From: a bacterium | Lineage (GTDB): Bacteria > 4484-113 > JAFGCY01 | Direction of reading: 5' to 3' | Assembly: GCA_020849855.1 (NCBI GenBank) | Contig: JADZFO010000021.1 | Span: 19,058 to 83,057 of the forward strand | DNA: 64,000 nt | Part shown: positions 27,777 to 36,560 of the stretch, in pieces | Layout of the letters: the number at the start of each line of letters is the position of its first letter | How positions within the stretch are numbered: the first letter of the stretch is position 1 | The notes under the pieces: generated by a model | Told to the model about the DNA's origin: nothing | Database searches by the model: none | The model's input: only the letters and a program-made list of their open reading frames with translations | Made by a program: the position numbers and the translations under genes

Positions 27777-29810
27777 ATGTCAGAGCACGATTCGGCGCAC
27801 AGCCATGGCGAAGCTCCTCAGGCCAGCCCTGAGGCGCCCGGCGTCGATGGCAGCGCGCCGGGGGGAACCCAGCAGCTTCCGCGAAATGCCGGCGCCAGGA
27901 TCATGCACATGGTCTTCGGCAAACCACTGGCGAGTTCTGTCGCCCTTGATCATCGTCTGCCGATCCTGCTGGCACTACCAGTCTTTGCCTCAGATGCCCT
28001 ATCTTCTGTGGCTTACGCTACGGAGGAGGTCCTCCATGTACTGGCCAGTCACAACAGCTCTGGATCCGCGATAAGTTACCTGCTGCCGATCTCGGTGGCC
28101 ATCACCATGCTGATGTTCATCGTGGCCTTCAGTTACCGCCGCGCCATTCTGCTTTACCCGACAAGCGGCGGAAGTTATACGGTCTCACGTAAGAACCTAG
28201 GAGCAATGGCGGGACTGGTTGCTGGCGCAGCGCTCTTTATCGACTACATCCTGACTGTGGCTGTTTCTGTGAGCGCCGGTGTTGCGGCGCTGACCAGTTA
28301 CTTGCCGCAAATGTATGACTACCGAGTTTATGTGGGCCTGGCGCTGATTCTCGTGATCGCCTGGATCAACCTGCGTGGCGTAAAGGAAAGCGGCTGGACC
28401 TTTGCTTTGCCTGCATATACCTTTATGTTCTCGATACTGGTCCTGATCGGCGGAACCCTGTACAAGTATCTGACCGGCACACTGCAGCCACTGCCGGTGC
28501 CGCCGGAAGCCATTCAGGCCGTGGAGGGGCTGGGCTGGTTCGCCCTGCTCAAGGCCTTCAGCAACGGCTGCTCGGCACTGACAGGTGTTGAAGCGGTCAG
28601 CAACGGTGTGCAGAGTTTCCAGCAGCCTGAAGCGAAAAACGCGGCCAGGACCCTTGTTGTCTTGATCCTGTCGCTGGTTGTGCTCTTTATCGGCGTGGGC
28701 TGGGCGGCAAGTGCCTACCACGTTGTGCCGACACACACCGAGACCGTGATCAGCCAGATCGCCGGAGCCACCTTTGGCAAGGGCTCATTCTTCTATCTGC
28801 TGGTGATGATCTCGACACTTTCCATCCTGCTGGTTGCCTCCAACACTGCCTTTGCAGGTCTGCCCGCGCTGCTGGCGATGATGGCGCGCGACGGCTACGC
28901 ACCGCGTGTACTTCTCAGCCAGGGGGATCGCCTGGTCTATAACCGCGGCATCTTTGCTCTGACCGTGATAAGCGCCTTGCTGATCATCATATTCAAGGCC
29001 TCTGTGACACTCCTGATTCCACTTTATGCGGTAGGCGTCTTCCTGTGCTTCACTTTATCGCAGGCGGGAATGCTGCGTCGCATGCTGGTTGATAAACAGC
29101 CCGGCTGGGTCGGCGGGGCCGCAGTCAACGCCCTTGGCGCGTTTGTCACGGGAGTCGTGACTCTCGTGATTGCCGTAAGCAAGTTCCACGACGGTGCCTG
29201 GCTGGTATGTCTCTTGATCCCCTTGCTCGTTTTCATCGGATACAAGATCAAGAAGCACTACCAGTGGTTCCAGAATCGCCTGGACGTGAAGGAAACCGAT
29301 ACCAACCCCCTGCTTAGCTCGGTGGATCACCTGACCGTGGTAGTGCTGGTCAGCAGCGATATCCATCGCGGTACCCTTGAAGGGCTGGAAGCGGCACGGG
29401 CGTTTGTTGAGGGTCGCAGCAACAGTGAGCTACGGGCCCTCCACATCGAGCTCGACCCGGCAAAGACCAAGCGACTGAAGGATAAGTGGGACGCCCTGGT
29501 CGTGCCTTATCTTGGACATCTGGATATCAGCCTGGACATAGTGCCAAGCCCTTACCGCTGGCTGGTGCAGCCCGTGCTGGCTTATCTGGATTCGCTGGAC
29601 CGCGGACGACAGGATCATCGTGTAGTTGTACTGCTGGCCGAGTTCGAGACCGGTAGCGTATGGACGCAAATGCTGCACAACCAGAGCACGTTAGGCCTGC
29701 GCAAGGCCCTGTTCAACCGGCCCAATGTGACCATCATCACGAACCGTTTCTTCCTCAAGCCCGGCGCTCATGAGAGGCGCGGCCTGGCGGCGGAGCGGAC
29801 CGGAGACTAA
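27777..29810 (+). CDS. APC-superfamily permease with cytoplasmic C-terminal domain
   Basis: Inner-membrane transporter of 677 residues, probably for an amino acid, polyamine or cation by proton symport. AGGGAG at 27765-27770 precedes the ATG. After about 55 polar residues comes the family entry VFASDALSSVAYATEEVL, the broken first helix of APC permeases, then about 12 hydrophobic segments up to residue 490. The last 185 residues are soluble (RALHIELDPAKTKRLKDKWD), a domain found on a subset of large APC carriers and perhaps regulatory. Substrate cannot be read from sequence. It stands as a single gene with its own promoter; base use is a little less GC-biased than tldD. Confidence 0.85.
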   Translation: MSEHDSAHSHGEAPQASPEAPGVDGSAPGGTQQLPRNAGARIMHMVFGKPLASSVALDHRLPILLALPVFASDALSSVAYATEEVLHVLASHNSSGSAISYLLPISVAITMLMFIVAFSYRRAILLYPTSGGSYTVSRKNLGAMAGLVAGAALFIDYILTVAVSVSAGVAALTSYLPQMYDYRVYVGLALILVIAWINLRGVKESGWTFALPAYTFMFSILVLIGGTLYKYLTGTLQPLPVPPEAIQAVEGLGWFALLKAFSNGCSALTGVEAVSNGVQSFQQPEAKNAARTLVVLILSLVVLFIGVGWAASAYHVVPTHTETVISQIAGATFGKGSFFYLLVMISTLSILLVASNTAFAGLPALLAMMARDGYAPRVLLSQGDRLVYNRGIFALTVISALLIIIFKASVTLLIPLYAVGVFLCFTLSQAGMLRRMLVDKQPGWVGGAAVNALGAFVTGVVTLVIAVSKFHDGAWLVCLLIPLLVFIGYKIKKHYQWFQNRLDVKETDTNPLLSSVDHLTVVVLVSSDIHRGTLEGLEAARAFVEGRSNSELRALHIELDPAKTKRLKDKWDALVVPYLGHLDISLDIVPSPYRWLVQPVLAYLDSLDRGRQDHRVVVLLAEFETGSVWTQMLHNQSTLGLRKALFNRPNVTIITNRFFLKPGAHERRGLAAERTGD

Positions 29811-29860
29811 GCGGGCCAATTGAGACTGGCCGTTAGTTCCGCAGATATCATCTGGACGGC

Positions 29861-30664
29861 ATGAGTGTTGCAGGGGCCAACAGGTATCGCATTCCACTTA
29901 AGCAGCGTCTGGCGGAGCTGCGCCCGGTGCGCTGGCTGCTTGATTCAGCCTTCGCGCGCTGGCTGCGGGAATCTGCCATTGCGCGTTTCGTGCGGCGCTA
30001 CATCTGGGTGTACATTGCCTATCGCATCCTGAAGTGGCCGGTGATCTTTGGCCTGGCCTATCTGCTGGGCGCCAAGGCGCCCTGGCTGCAGGCGATGGTT
30101 GCGAAGAAGGACAAGCCGGCCCCGGCCATGAACGCCGGGCTGGCGGCAGGAGAGGAAAAAATGGAGCAGCAGTCTGAAGCCAGCGCCCCTGTCACAGTTG
30201 GCACCGTAATGCCGGACTTCAGCTTGCCGCTGTACCATCACGGCGCAGAGCTGCGCGACTTCAGCCTCAGCGAAGCGCGCGGCCATACGCTGGTGCTCTA
30301 CTTCTATCCGATGGATGACACACCGGGCTGCACGAAGCAGGCATGTGGTCTGCGCGATGCGAGCGCGGACTATGAGAAGTACAACGCGCAGATCCTCGGC
30401 GTCAGCCGCGACGATGCTGAAAGCCACAGCGCCTTCGCGCAGAAGTACAGCCTGCCCTTCGGTCTGCTCATAGATGCGGATGGACGACTGCGCGAGAGAC
30501 TCGGCAACCCCGACGGCAGCGCGGAACTCATCTCTCGCATCACTTACATCATCGATTCAAAGGGCATCGTGCGCGCGATCATCGGCGGGCCTGAAACGAC
30601 GGTTGATGATCATCTTGAGCAAAGTCTTGCCTGGGCGCAAAAAATCGCGCAGGAGCAGCATTAA
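29861..30664 (+). CDS. Peroxiredoxin (BCP/PrxQ type) with N-terminal membrane segment
   Basis: Thiol peroxidase reducing H2O2 and organic peroxides. The C-terminal 160 residues are a standard BCP/PrxQ domain: FYPMDDTPGCTKQACGLRD holds the peroxidatic Cys157 and, five residues on, the resolving Cys162, so it is of the intramolecular-disulfide type. FSLPLYHHGAELRDFSLSEA is the usual domain start. Unlike typical 150-residue BCP it has about 105 extra N-terminal residues: a basic amphipathic part, a hydrophobic stretch (WVYIAYRILKWPVIFGLAYL) and a Pro/Ala linker. The enzyme is therefore probably tethered to the membrane. Start ATG 29861; an internal ATG at 30161 would give a soluble form. Confidence 0.88.
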   Translation: MSVAGANRYRIPLKQRLAELRPVRWLLDSAFARWLRESAIARFVRRYIWVYIAYRILKWPVIFGLAYLLGAKAPWLQAMVAKKDKPAPAMNAGLAAGEEKMEQQSEASAPVTVGTVMPDFSLPLYHHGAELRDFSLSEARGHTLVLYFYPMDDTPGCTKQACGLRDASADYEKYNAQILGVSRDDAESHSAFAQKYSLPFGLLIDADGRLRERLGNPDGSAELISRITYIIDSKGIVRAIIGGPETTVDDHLEQSLAWAQKIAQEQH

Positions 30665-30782
30665 GGCAGCGCGAGATAGTTACCTCAAGGTAATTACTTT
30701 AAGCAAAGTAATCAAAAGCTGCGGACCCTGATCAATACTGGACAAACTGACATAGTCCTGTTGATAGTGTGGATAACTTTCT

Positions 30783-30887
30783 TTGACAAAGGCCCGCTGA
30801 AGCCTGATAAAGCCTACAAAGCGCAGGAAAAACTTGTGCACAAATTTCCGTGGAACCGTTGATAAGTTTTCACGATTGCGCTATTCT
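30783..30887 (+). promoter_or_regulatory. Two tandem candidate promoters for the histone-like gene
   Basis: The 260-base gap after the peroxiredoxin is AT-rich. P1: TTGACA at 30783-30788, 17 bases, GATAAA at 30806-30811. P2: TTGATA at 30859-30864, 17 bases, TATTCT at 30882-30887. P2 has the better placed -10 and would start about 30 bases before the start codon, with AAGGAG at 30910-30915. Confidence 0.6.
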
Positions 30888-30924
30888 TCCGGCTTAACAC
30901 CCCCTTAGCAAGGAGTGACAGAAT

Positions 30925-31581
30925 ATGGCAGACGAGAAGACCGGAAGCAAGATGACCAGCGCGGCTAAGCCCGCGGCTGCAAAGCCTGCGGCGAAGCCGG
31001 CAGCGAAGAAGGTTGCGGCCAAGCCCGCGGCGAAGCCGGCGGCGAAGGCCGCTGCTAAGCCGGCCGCCAAGGCTGCCGCTAAGCCCGCCGCCAAGCCCGC
31101 TGCTAAGCCGGCTGCCAAGGCTGCTGCAAAGCCCGCCGCCAAGGCTGCGGCGAAGCCGGCAGCGAAGAAGGTTGCGGCCAAGCCCGCCGCCAAGGCTGCT
31201 GCTAAGCCCGCCATGAAGATGGCTGCGAAGCCCGCCGCCAAGGCTGCCGCCAAGCCGGCCGCCAAGGCTGCTGCAAAGCCGGCCGCCAAGGCTGCGGCGA
31301 AGCCGGCAGCGAAGAAGGTTGCGGCCAAGCCCGCCGCCAAGGCTGCTGCTAAGCCCGCCATGAAGACGGCTGCGAAGCCCGCCGCCAAGGCTGCGGCGAA
31401 GCCTGCCGCCAAGAAGGTTGCGGCCAAGCCCGCCGCCAAGGCTGCTGCTAAGCCCGCCATGAAGATGGCTGCGAAGCCTGCCGCCAAGGCTGCGGCGAAG
31501 CCGGCAGCCAAGAAGGTTGCGGCCAAGCCTGCCGCCAAGCCGGCTGCGAAGCCGGCCGCCAAGGCCGCCGGCAGGAAGTAG
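30925..31581 (+). CDS. Histone H1-like Lys/Ala/Pro-rich DNA-binding protein
   Basis: A 218-residue protein made almost wholly of KPAAKAAAKPAAKKVAAKPA-type units, with occasional KPAMKMAAK. Such AlgP/Hc1/H1-like tails are intrinsically disordered, strongly basic and bind DNA, compacting the nucleoid or modulating transcription. There is no globular domain; after MADEKTGSKMTS the repeats begin and continue to the GRK end. DNA repeats are long and nearly identical (for example the 100-base unit around 31141 recurs at 31291), so the length is likely to vary between strains. It has its own promoters, a good ribosome site (AAGGAG) and an immediate terminator, consistent with a highly expressed single gene. 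Confidence 0.85.
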   Translation: MADEKTGSKMTSAAKPAAAKPAAKPAAKKVAAKPAAKPAAKAAAKPAAKAAAKPAAKPAAKPAAKAAAKPAAKAAAKPAAKKVAAKPAAKAAAKPAMKMAAKPAAKAAAKPAAKAAAKPAAKAAAKPAAKKVAAKPAAKAAAKPAMKTAAKPAAKAAAKPAAKKVAAKPAAKAAAKPAMKMAAKPAAKAAAKPAAKKVAAKPAAKPAAKPAAKAAGRK

Positions 31582-31602
31582 AGCCGGAGAGCTTGAACCA
31601 TG

Positions 31603-31631
31603 AAAGCCCGCCTGGAAACAGGCGGGCTTTT
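31603..31631 (+). terminator. Rho-independent terminator after the histone-like gene
   Basis: AAAGCCCGCCTG (31603-31614), loop GAAA, CAGGCGGGCTTTT (31619-31631). A perfect 12-pair stem with a GNRA loop and T-rich end, 21 bases after the stop codon. Confidence 0.9.
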
Positions 31632-31725
31632 GCTTTGCCGACCAGTTGCACAGGACTGACTACTACTCACTACTTCCACGCTGCTGCACAGCGGCCAGAG
31701 GTGCAAGCTCAGCAGGACTGCAGGG

Positions 31726-32424
31726 CTAAAGCACAGCCAGCGACACAAGCTGCGCCCCGCAGTGCTCCTCCAGCAGTGCGGCGAACTGCCGCAGGCCAGC
31801 CTCAAGTTCAGCGCTGCTGTACAGCTCGCTGCTGCTGTAGACCAGCCCCAGGATGGACGAAGCACCATCAAAAACCTTTGTCTCCATCGAGTCCTTGACC
31901 GGCGAACCGCAGGGCCTGCCGGGGGCCGGGCCGCAGGCGCAGATGATGCAGCGCTTAAGGTCAAGGTAATGGCCACTGGCGTTGAAGACATAGCCTTCCC
32001 CTTCCTCGGCAATGCGGATGTGCAGCCGGCCCTCCAGCTTGTCCGCGTCGAAGATGCTGATCGGCAGCTTCAGCCTAAGGCTCATCAGGTTGTTGATGTC
32101 CACAACGTTATTGATGTGGTTGAAGCCGCGCTGCTGCGCATCTTCACTGGCGGCGCGTTCCTGCAGGTCGTTGAAGAGCAGCTCCTGGGCCGGACGGTTG
32201 CGGCCGGTGGGCGAGAAGCCGCCGATCTTCAGCAGCTGACGCACGGCCACACGTTCACGCTCCGGGAACTCACGCGGCTCTGGCCCGCTGCTGAGTTCCT
32301 TAAAGAGGGCCTGGCACTGCGCCCGCAAAGCAGGGTCGGCGCTGGCCACCTGCGCCGCGCTGACTTCAACCACGCCCAGCTGCAGGCGCGGGTCTTCGAT
32401 ATGCTTGCTCACTATGACCGGCAT
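31726..32424 (-). CDS. B3/B4 tRNA-binding/editing domain protein
   Basis: A 232-residue free-standing version of the B3/B4 domain of phenylalanyl-tRNA synthetase beta chain, which in the synthetase hydrolyses mischarged Tyr-tRNA-Phe. Supporting features are FNHINNVVDINNLMSLRLKL, ISIFDADKLEG, GEGYVFNASGHYLDL and CGSPVKDSMETKVF, the usual 'GsPtkDse.T' end block. Free-standing copies are common in bacteria and are thought to edit tRNA or act on free amino acids, with no firm role known. A CIICACGP insertion adds four Cys positions, which is unusual and might bind metal. It is divergent from the dodecin gene with 83 bp between starts. Confidence 0.75.
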   Translation of the reverse strand: MPVIVSKHIEDPRLQLGVVEVSAAQVASADPALRAQCQALFKELSSGPEPREFPERERVAVRQLLKIGGFSPTGRNRPAQELLFNDLQERAASEDAQQRGFNHINNVVDINNLMSLRLKLPISIFDADKLEGRLHIRIAEEGEGYVFNASGHYLDLKRCIICACGPAPGRPCGSPVKDSMETKVFDGASSILGLVYSSSELYSSAELEAGLRQFAALLEEHCGAQLVSLAVL

Positions 32425-32507
32425 AGAGCGATTGTAGAAGGCGCGGCCGAAGCGGTTAGAATCAAGGCGCCAGTCCGGCGCAGAAGCCGCGGCTGCAGGA
32501 GAAAGGC

Positions 32508-32711
32508 ATGGCCGTGATGAAAGTGATTGAACTGATGGCCCAGAGCACGGAGAGCTGGGAAGACGCCGCGCGCCAGGCAGTGGCCGCCGCGGCGAAGTCG
32601 GTGCGGGGTATCCGCTCGGTCTATATCCAGGACTTCTCGGCGGTGGTGGAAAACGACCAGCTGGTGGCCTACCGCGTCAATGCCAAGGTGACCTTCGAGG
32701 TTGAGCTCTAG
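32508..32711 (+). CDS. Dodecin, flavin-binding protein
   Basis: A 67-residue protein matching dodecin, which forms a hollow dodecamer storing or buffering riboflavin, FMN or lumichrome in the cytoplasm. Typical features are KVIELMAQSTESWEDAARQA with the flavin-stacking Trp, then VRGIRSVYIQDFSAVVE with the conserved Gln contact, and the final strand YRVNAKVTFEVEL. GGAGAAAGG lies just before the ATG at 32508. TAGAAT at 32456-32461 could be a -10, but no good -35 was found. Its stop overlaps that of the convergent gene at 32708 in a CTAG. Confidence 0.92.
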   Translation: MAVMKVIELMAQSTESWEDAARQAVAAAAKSVRGIRSVYIQDFSAVVENDQLVAYRVNAKVTFEVEL

Positions 32712-33115
32712 CCGTTTGGACCCATCCTGCGGCCAAAGAGCACAAAGCCCGTCCGGGTCAGGATGTAGCCCAGCACATAGGTGCCGGCGACATACATCAG
32801 GCCCCGCGAGTTGAGCGAGCTCAGCGCGCCCTGTCGTTCGCCGATCGGCGCATTGGACAGCGCGGCGTTGCCCTCCCAGCCCAGGAAGCCAAGGATGAAC
32901 CCGGCCATGCCGATCAGCAGCGCCAGCCCAAAGAAGACAGCGCCGCGGCTTGAACGCGCGTCGCGTTCCTTGCGCTGCTCCGCTGTCAGCTTCTCGCCGG
33001 GCGTATCGCTGGGCGGACTGCCGGCCGGCGCCGGCCGGTGCGCCGCGGCCAGCAGGAAGCCGGCACACAGGCCCAGCAGCATCGCGAGCGCCAGCAGCGG
33101 AGGGTTGGCAGGCAT
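32708..33115 (-). CDS. Hypothetical small membrane protein
   Basis: A 135-residue protein with a hydrophobic N-terminal segment (LLALAMLLGLCAGFLLAAAH), a charged Pro/Lys-rich linker, and two further membrane segments (AVFFGLALLIGMAGFILGFL and LMYVAGTYVLGYILTRTGFV). It probably spans the membrane three times. No known family recognised. ATG at 33115; the gene ends in the CTAG shared with dodecin. No clear partner. Confidence 0.6.
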   Translation of the reverse strand: MPANPPLLALAMLLGLCAGFLLAAAHRPAPAGSPPSDTPGEKLTAEQRKERDARSSRGAVFFGLALLIGMAGFILGFLGWEGNAALSNAPIGERQGALSSLNSRGLMYVAGTYVLGYILTRTGFVLFGRRMGPNG

Positions 33116-33272
33116 GCGCCAAGCATAGCGCCTGCCGGACTAATCTGCTGGGAGAACCTGTATCCGAGTCATGCATGCTGATCTTTGTGACCTGTTCTCA
33201 TATCTTTAAGGATGAACTCGGTGAAGCTCAGAGCAAGTGGCAAATCCGTCAGTCCGTCTAAAGTCTGCACAG

Positions 33273-34853
33273 CTATTCACCTGCGGCATGCCTGCGAAGG
33301 TATGTGGTCAGGGCCTTGTTCCAGATAGCCTGTCTCTCGGATAGCCAGGCATGACTGAGCCACCAGTGCAGCAGAGGTGCCAGCAGAAGAAAGGACATGA
33401 GCCAGACATGCCAGGTTGGTGCGGCAACGCCGTGGCTGTTGGTCTGTCCAGCTTGCATCAGGACCATTACCGCAGCAATCAGCAGCCCAGCCGGGACTGC
33501 AAGCCAAGCCAGCCAGTGCCAGCGCCATAGAGGCCCGCGCTTGCCTAGATACCAGTCCAGGTTGTCAGATATCAAAGGTATGATGTCGCGTAGACCTCCT
33601 CTCTTGCTCTGGCGACGAACAAAGAAGCTAAGCACTGGCCGTAACAAGGTTGGCGCGTGCTCCAGCGGCTCACTGCCACTAAGGCTTCCACTGGCAATTT
33701 CCAGCGCGATCGCAGAGCGCTGCAGGCGCTGATCCACAAGTCGCTGTTCCTGCACAAGCCTGTCACGCTTAAGGAGCCAAACTTTTAGGCTGGCGACGGC
33801 GAGGGCTGCGGCATAGATCAGGGCGGGCCAGCCGTGGATCGAGACGGAGCTCAAAGCGAGCAGGGGTGGCAGAACAATGAGAGTGTCAACCGCTCCGGAC
33901 CGCTGGATATTGCGCGGCATTGAGCTGAGTTCGATTTCATTGATGATGAGCTTGGTATGGGCAATGCGTGCCCGGTCATAGGATGGCTCCCTGGCTGCGG
34001 GCACATCTGCCTGTACTGCGGCACCTTCCGTGGACTGGGCATCTTGCAGATGAGCGGCGGGTGCCGACTCACGCCACTCAGCTTCCAGATAATCCGCCAG
34101 TTTCTCTCCAAGCTCACCAGGTTGATTAAAGAGCATGGCCAGCACACACAAGGTGTTAAACACGCCTGCGCCGAGTACCCAGGCCCAGCCCGTCGGCCAC
34201 AGCGCGATAAAGGTAATCAGCAGCACTGGTCCAAGGAGGAGCAGGACGGCGGTCTGGCCAGCAGTCCAAAGGCTGGACTTCGATCCAGTCAGATACCAGA
34301 TGTAGTTTCTGCAGACCCGTAGCAGTTGCCTTAATGGTGTTGTGTCCCGCTCCTCCATCCGGCGGCGCTCAGTGGCGCTCAACTGCTCAAGCAGCGGGTC
34401 GGCATACAATTCACCAAACTCAATGCGGTCTGCAAGGCCGCTGGCCTCAAGCCAGTCCTCCTGCTGCGAAGTGAGGCGGAGCTTAAGACCCAGCCGAAAG
34501 GACACGACACCGAGGATGTAGATCAAGGCAGGGCCTGCCAGGTTCGCCACCAACAGCCATGCAGCGGAGTGCGAGGTGGGCAGTGAGCCGTCATGGCTGA
34601 TCTGGAGTGCCAGTGCAAGCCCCGCCAGCAAGCCCAGAGGCAACAGCAGGGTCATCTGCTTACGAAGCCTGCTCATGCTGCTCTTGCTGAGCGAGCGCAA
34701 CTCCGGTAGAACAGCAAGGTACTGCTCGCGGTAGTCGGAGTATTCCCTCTCGAGCTGATGGGTCTTGCAGCTCTCAGGCTGCGCCGCACTGGCGTCAGAA
34801 GGCAGTCCAGTAGCTGTGGTAAGCACAGGTTGATGTCTTTCTTCGGGCACCAT
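33273..34853 (-). CDS. Internally duplicated multi-span membrane protein
   Basis: A 526-residue protein from the ATG at 34853, chosen because AGGAGG lies just before it and the longer frame begins at the stop of the upstream gene. It has roughly eight hydrophobic segments in two similar halves. Near the middle of each half is an aligned block: LRVCRNYIWYLTGSKSSLW against IPLISDNLDWYLGKRGPLW, each followed by a membrane segment. The loops are charged and alanine/glutamine-rich. The name 'transporter' is not justified; no channel or transport signature is visible. It lies 48 bp downstream of the MacB-type permease on the same strand and may be co-transcribed. Less GC-biased than that gene. Confidence 0.6.
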   Translation of the reverse strand: MVPEERHQPVLTTATGLPSDASAAQPESCKTHQLEREYSDYREQYLAVLPELRSLSKSSMSRLRKQMTLLLPLGLLAGLALALQISHDGSLPTSHSAAWLLVANLAGPALIYILGVVSFRLGLKLRLTSQQEDWLEASGLADRIEFGELYADPLLEQLSATERRRMEERDTTPLRQLLRVCRNYIWYLTGSKSSLWTAGQTAVLLLLGPVLLITFIALWPTGWAWVLGAGVFNTLCVLAMLFNQPGELGEKLADYLEAEWRESAPAAHLQDAQSTEGAAVQADVPAAREPSYDRARIAHTKLIINEIELSSMPRNIQRSGAVDTLIVLPPLLALSSVSIHGWPALIYAAALAVASLKVWLLKRDRLVQEQRLVDQRLQRSAIALEIASGSLSGSEPLEHAPTLLRPVLSFFVRRQSKRGGLRDIIPLISDNLDWYLGKRGPLWRWHWLAWLAVPAGLLIAAVMVLMQAGQTNSHGVAAPTWHVWLMSFLLLAPLLHWWLSHAWLSERQAIWNKALTTYLRRHAAGE

Positions 34854-34901
34854 TAACGCCTGCCTCCTTCTTATGGAGGATACAACACAAAAGGCCAGCA
34901 A

Positions 34902-36560
34902 CTACATCTCGCTTCTGAGGCTCTGGATAGGATCGACGCGGGCGGCGCGCCAGGCCGGGTATACGCCAAAACCGACGCCGACCAGCGCGGCGAAGGAGAT
35001 CGCCAGCAGGATAGTCAGCGGGGCGATGTAGAAGTCCCAGTCGCTGTAGCGGCAGAACAGGGCCACGCCGATGACCCCCAGGACCACCCCCAGCACCGCG
35101 CCCATCATCGCCTGCACTGTGCTCTCGGTGACGAACTGCAGCACGACGCTGCGCCGCGTCGCCCCCACCGCCCGGCGCAGGCCGATCTCGGCGCGGCGCT
35201 GCAGCACGCGGATCAGCATCACGTTCATGATCCCGATGCCGGCCACCAGCAGCGCGATTGAGCCGATGCCCCAGAGCACGGCGCGGAAGATCGAGAGCGT
35301 GGCATCCATCAGCTGGGTGGCCTGCTTGACCGTGAAGGTGCTGACGGTCTCGTCAAGGCTCTCGCCCTCGGCCAGGCTGGCGGCCATCGAGGCGCGCAGC
35401 TGCTCCATCGCCTCCTGCTCCTTCAGCCCCTCGCGGTAACGCACGATCATGCCCTGGATGCCGTCGTATTCGAAGAGCTGCTGCAGGGTGGAGAGAGGCA
35501 TGAAGACGCGGTCGTCGACATCCTCGAAGCCGATGCGGCCGCGTTCCACCATGACGCCCACAATGGTGAAGGGCTCGCCCTTGATCAGGATCTGGCGGCC
35601 GACGGCCAGCTTGGGGTCAACCTGGATCTGCGAGTAGTCCAGGGCCTCGGGCTCGTCATACTCCTCACCTTCCACTGCCTCTTCAGCGCCTGCCGCAGCA
35701 GGGCTGTCTGCGCCCTCCGAGCCGCTGTCGGCAGCGGCCGGATCTGAAGCGCTGTTGTCAGCAGCTTCGCCGGCGGGGTCCACCGCGCTGACGTCACTGC
35801 CATCAGCGGTGGCGCCGCGGCGCGGGCCGAAAAGGCTCTTGAGCGGAGTGGAGCCCAGGCAGACAACCTTTGCCCCGCTGGCCTGCTCCTCGGCTGTGAT
35901 GAAGCGGCCGGCCACCACATGGGTGCCGCCGACGTTGACGAACTCCGGCGTTACCCCGGCCAGGGTGGTGAAGTGCGAGCGCTCCACCGGTATTTCCGGC
36001 TCAGCCGGCACAGTGTCTTCTTCAGCGGGCTCCTCGGCTGTCTGCTCCGCGCTATCTGCCGCACTATCCGCCGCGCTGTCCGGCGCGGCTTCGCTGGCTT
36101 CATCGGCTGCGGCAGTCTCTTCAGGCGCCGACCTGGCGGCGCCTTCAGCACTGGCCGCAGGCTGCCAGCCGGCGGGCAGCAGGCCGGCGTTGCCGGGCAG
36201 GATCAGCATGGCCGCTACGCCGCCCTGCGGGCCCTTGTCCACCGCCGGGCTGCCCTTGAGGGCCTCATAGAGACCGCTGGGCAGATAGCCGTTGGTGTTG
36301 GCCGGCGAGAACATGGCGAAGGGGCCGCCGGACAGATCTATATAAGGAGTGACGATGATCACCCGGGCCCCGAAGTCGTTGATCAGGCTCATGGTCTGAC
36401 GGCGGCCAAGATCGGTCATGCTGATCAGCACGATGATGTTGGCGATGCCGATGCCCACGGCCAGGATGATCAGCAGGGTCTGCAGCCGGTAGCGCAGAGC
36501 CTGGGCCAGGGCGGAGCCGACGTAATACTGGAGCACGGCGGGAATGATACCCGCAGGCAT
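34902..36560 (-). CDS. MacB/FtsX-family ABC transporter permease with acidic inserts
   Basis: Permease subunit of a MacB-type (type VII) ABC system, which usually drives export or extracytoplasmic mechanical work. A first membrane helix (LLIILAVGIGIANIIVLISM) is followed by a large periplasmic domain, then three C-terminal helices with the classic motif LLVAGIGIMNVMLIRVLQRR and EIGLRRAVGATRRSVVLQF, ending YPAWRAARVDPIQSLRSE. At 552 residues it is longer than typical (about 400): two Ala/Glu/Asp/Ser-rich low-complexity stretches (around residues 137-192 and 245-310) expand the periplasmic domain. No ATPase or periplasmic adaptor gene lies beside it. Confidence 0.88.
   Translation of the reverse strand: MPAGIIPAVLQYYVGSALAQALRYRLQTLLIILAVGIGIANIIVLISMTDLGRRQTMSLINDFGARVIIVTPYIDLSGGPFAMFSPANTNGYLPSGLYEALKGSPAVDKGPQGGVAAMLILPGNAGLLPAGWQPAASAEGAARSAPEETAAADEASEAAPDSAADSAADSAEQTAEEPAEEDTVPAEPEIPVERSHFTTLAGVTPEFVNVGGTHVVAGRFITAEEQASGAKVVCLGSTPLKSLFGPRRGATADGSDVSAVDPAGEAADNSASDPAAADSGSEGADSPAAAGAEEAVEGEEYDEPEALDYSQIQVDPKLAVGRQILIKGEPFTIVGVMVERGRIGFEDVDDRVFMPLSTLQQLFEYDGIQGMIVRYREGLKEQEAMEQLRASMAASLAEGESLDETVSTFTVKQATQLMDATLSIFRAVLWGIGSIALLVAGIGIMNVMLIRVLQRRAEIGLRRAVGATRRSVVLQFVTESTVQAMMGAVLGVVLGVIGVALFCRYSDWDFYIAPLTILLAISFAALVGVGFGVYPAWRAARVDPIQSLRSEM

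Noticed and set aside
30925-31581. Regular DNA repeats as a CRISPR array
   Set aside because: The repeats are in-frame KPAAK codons without unique spacers.
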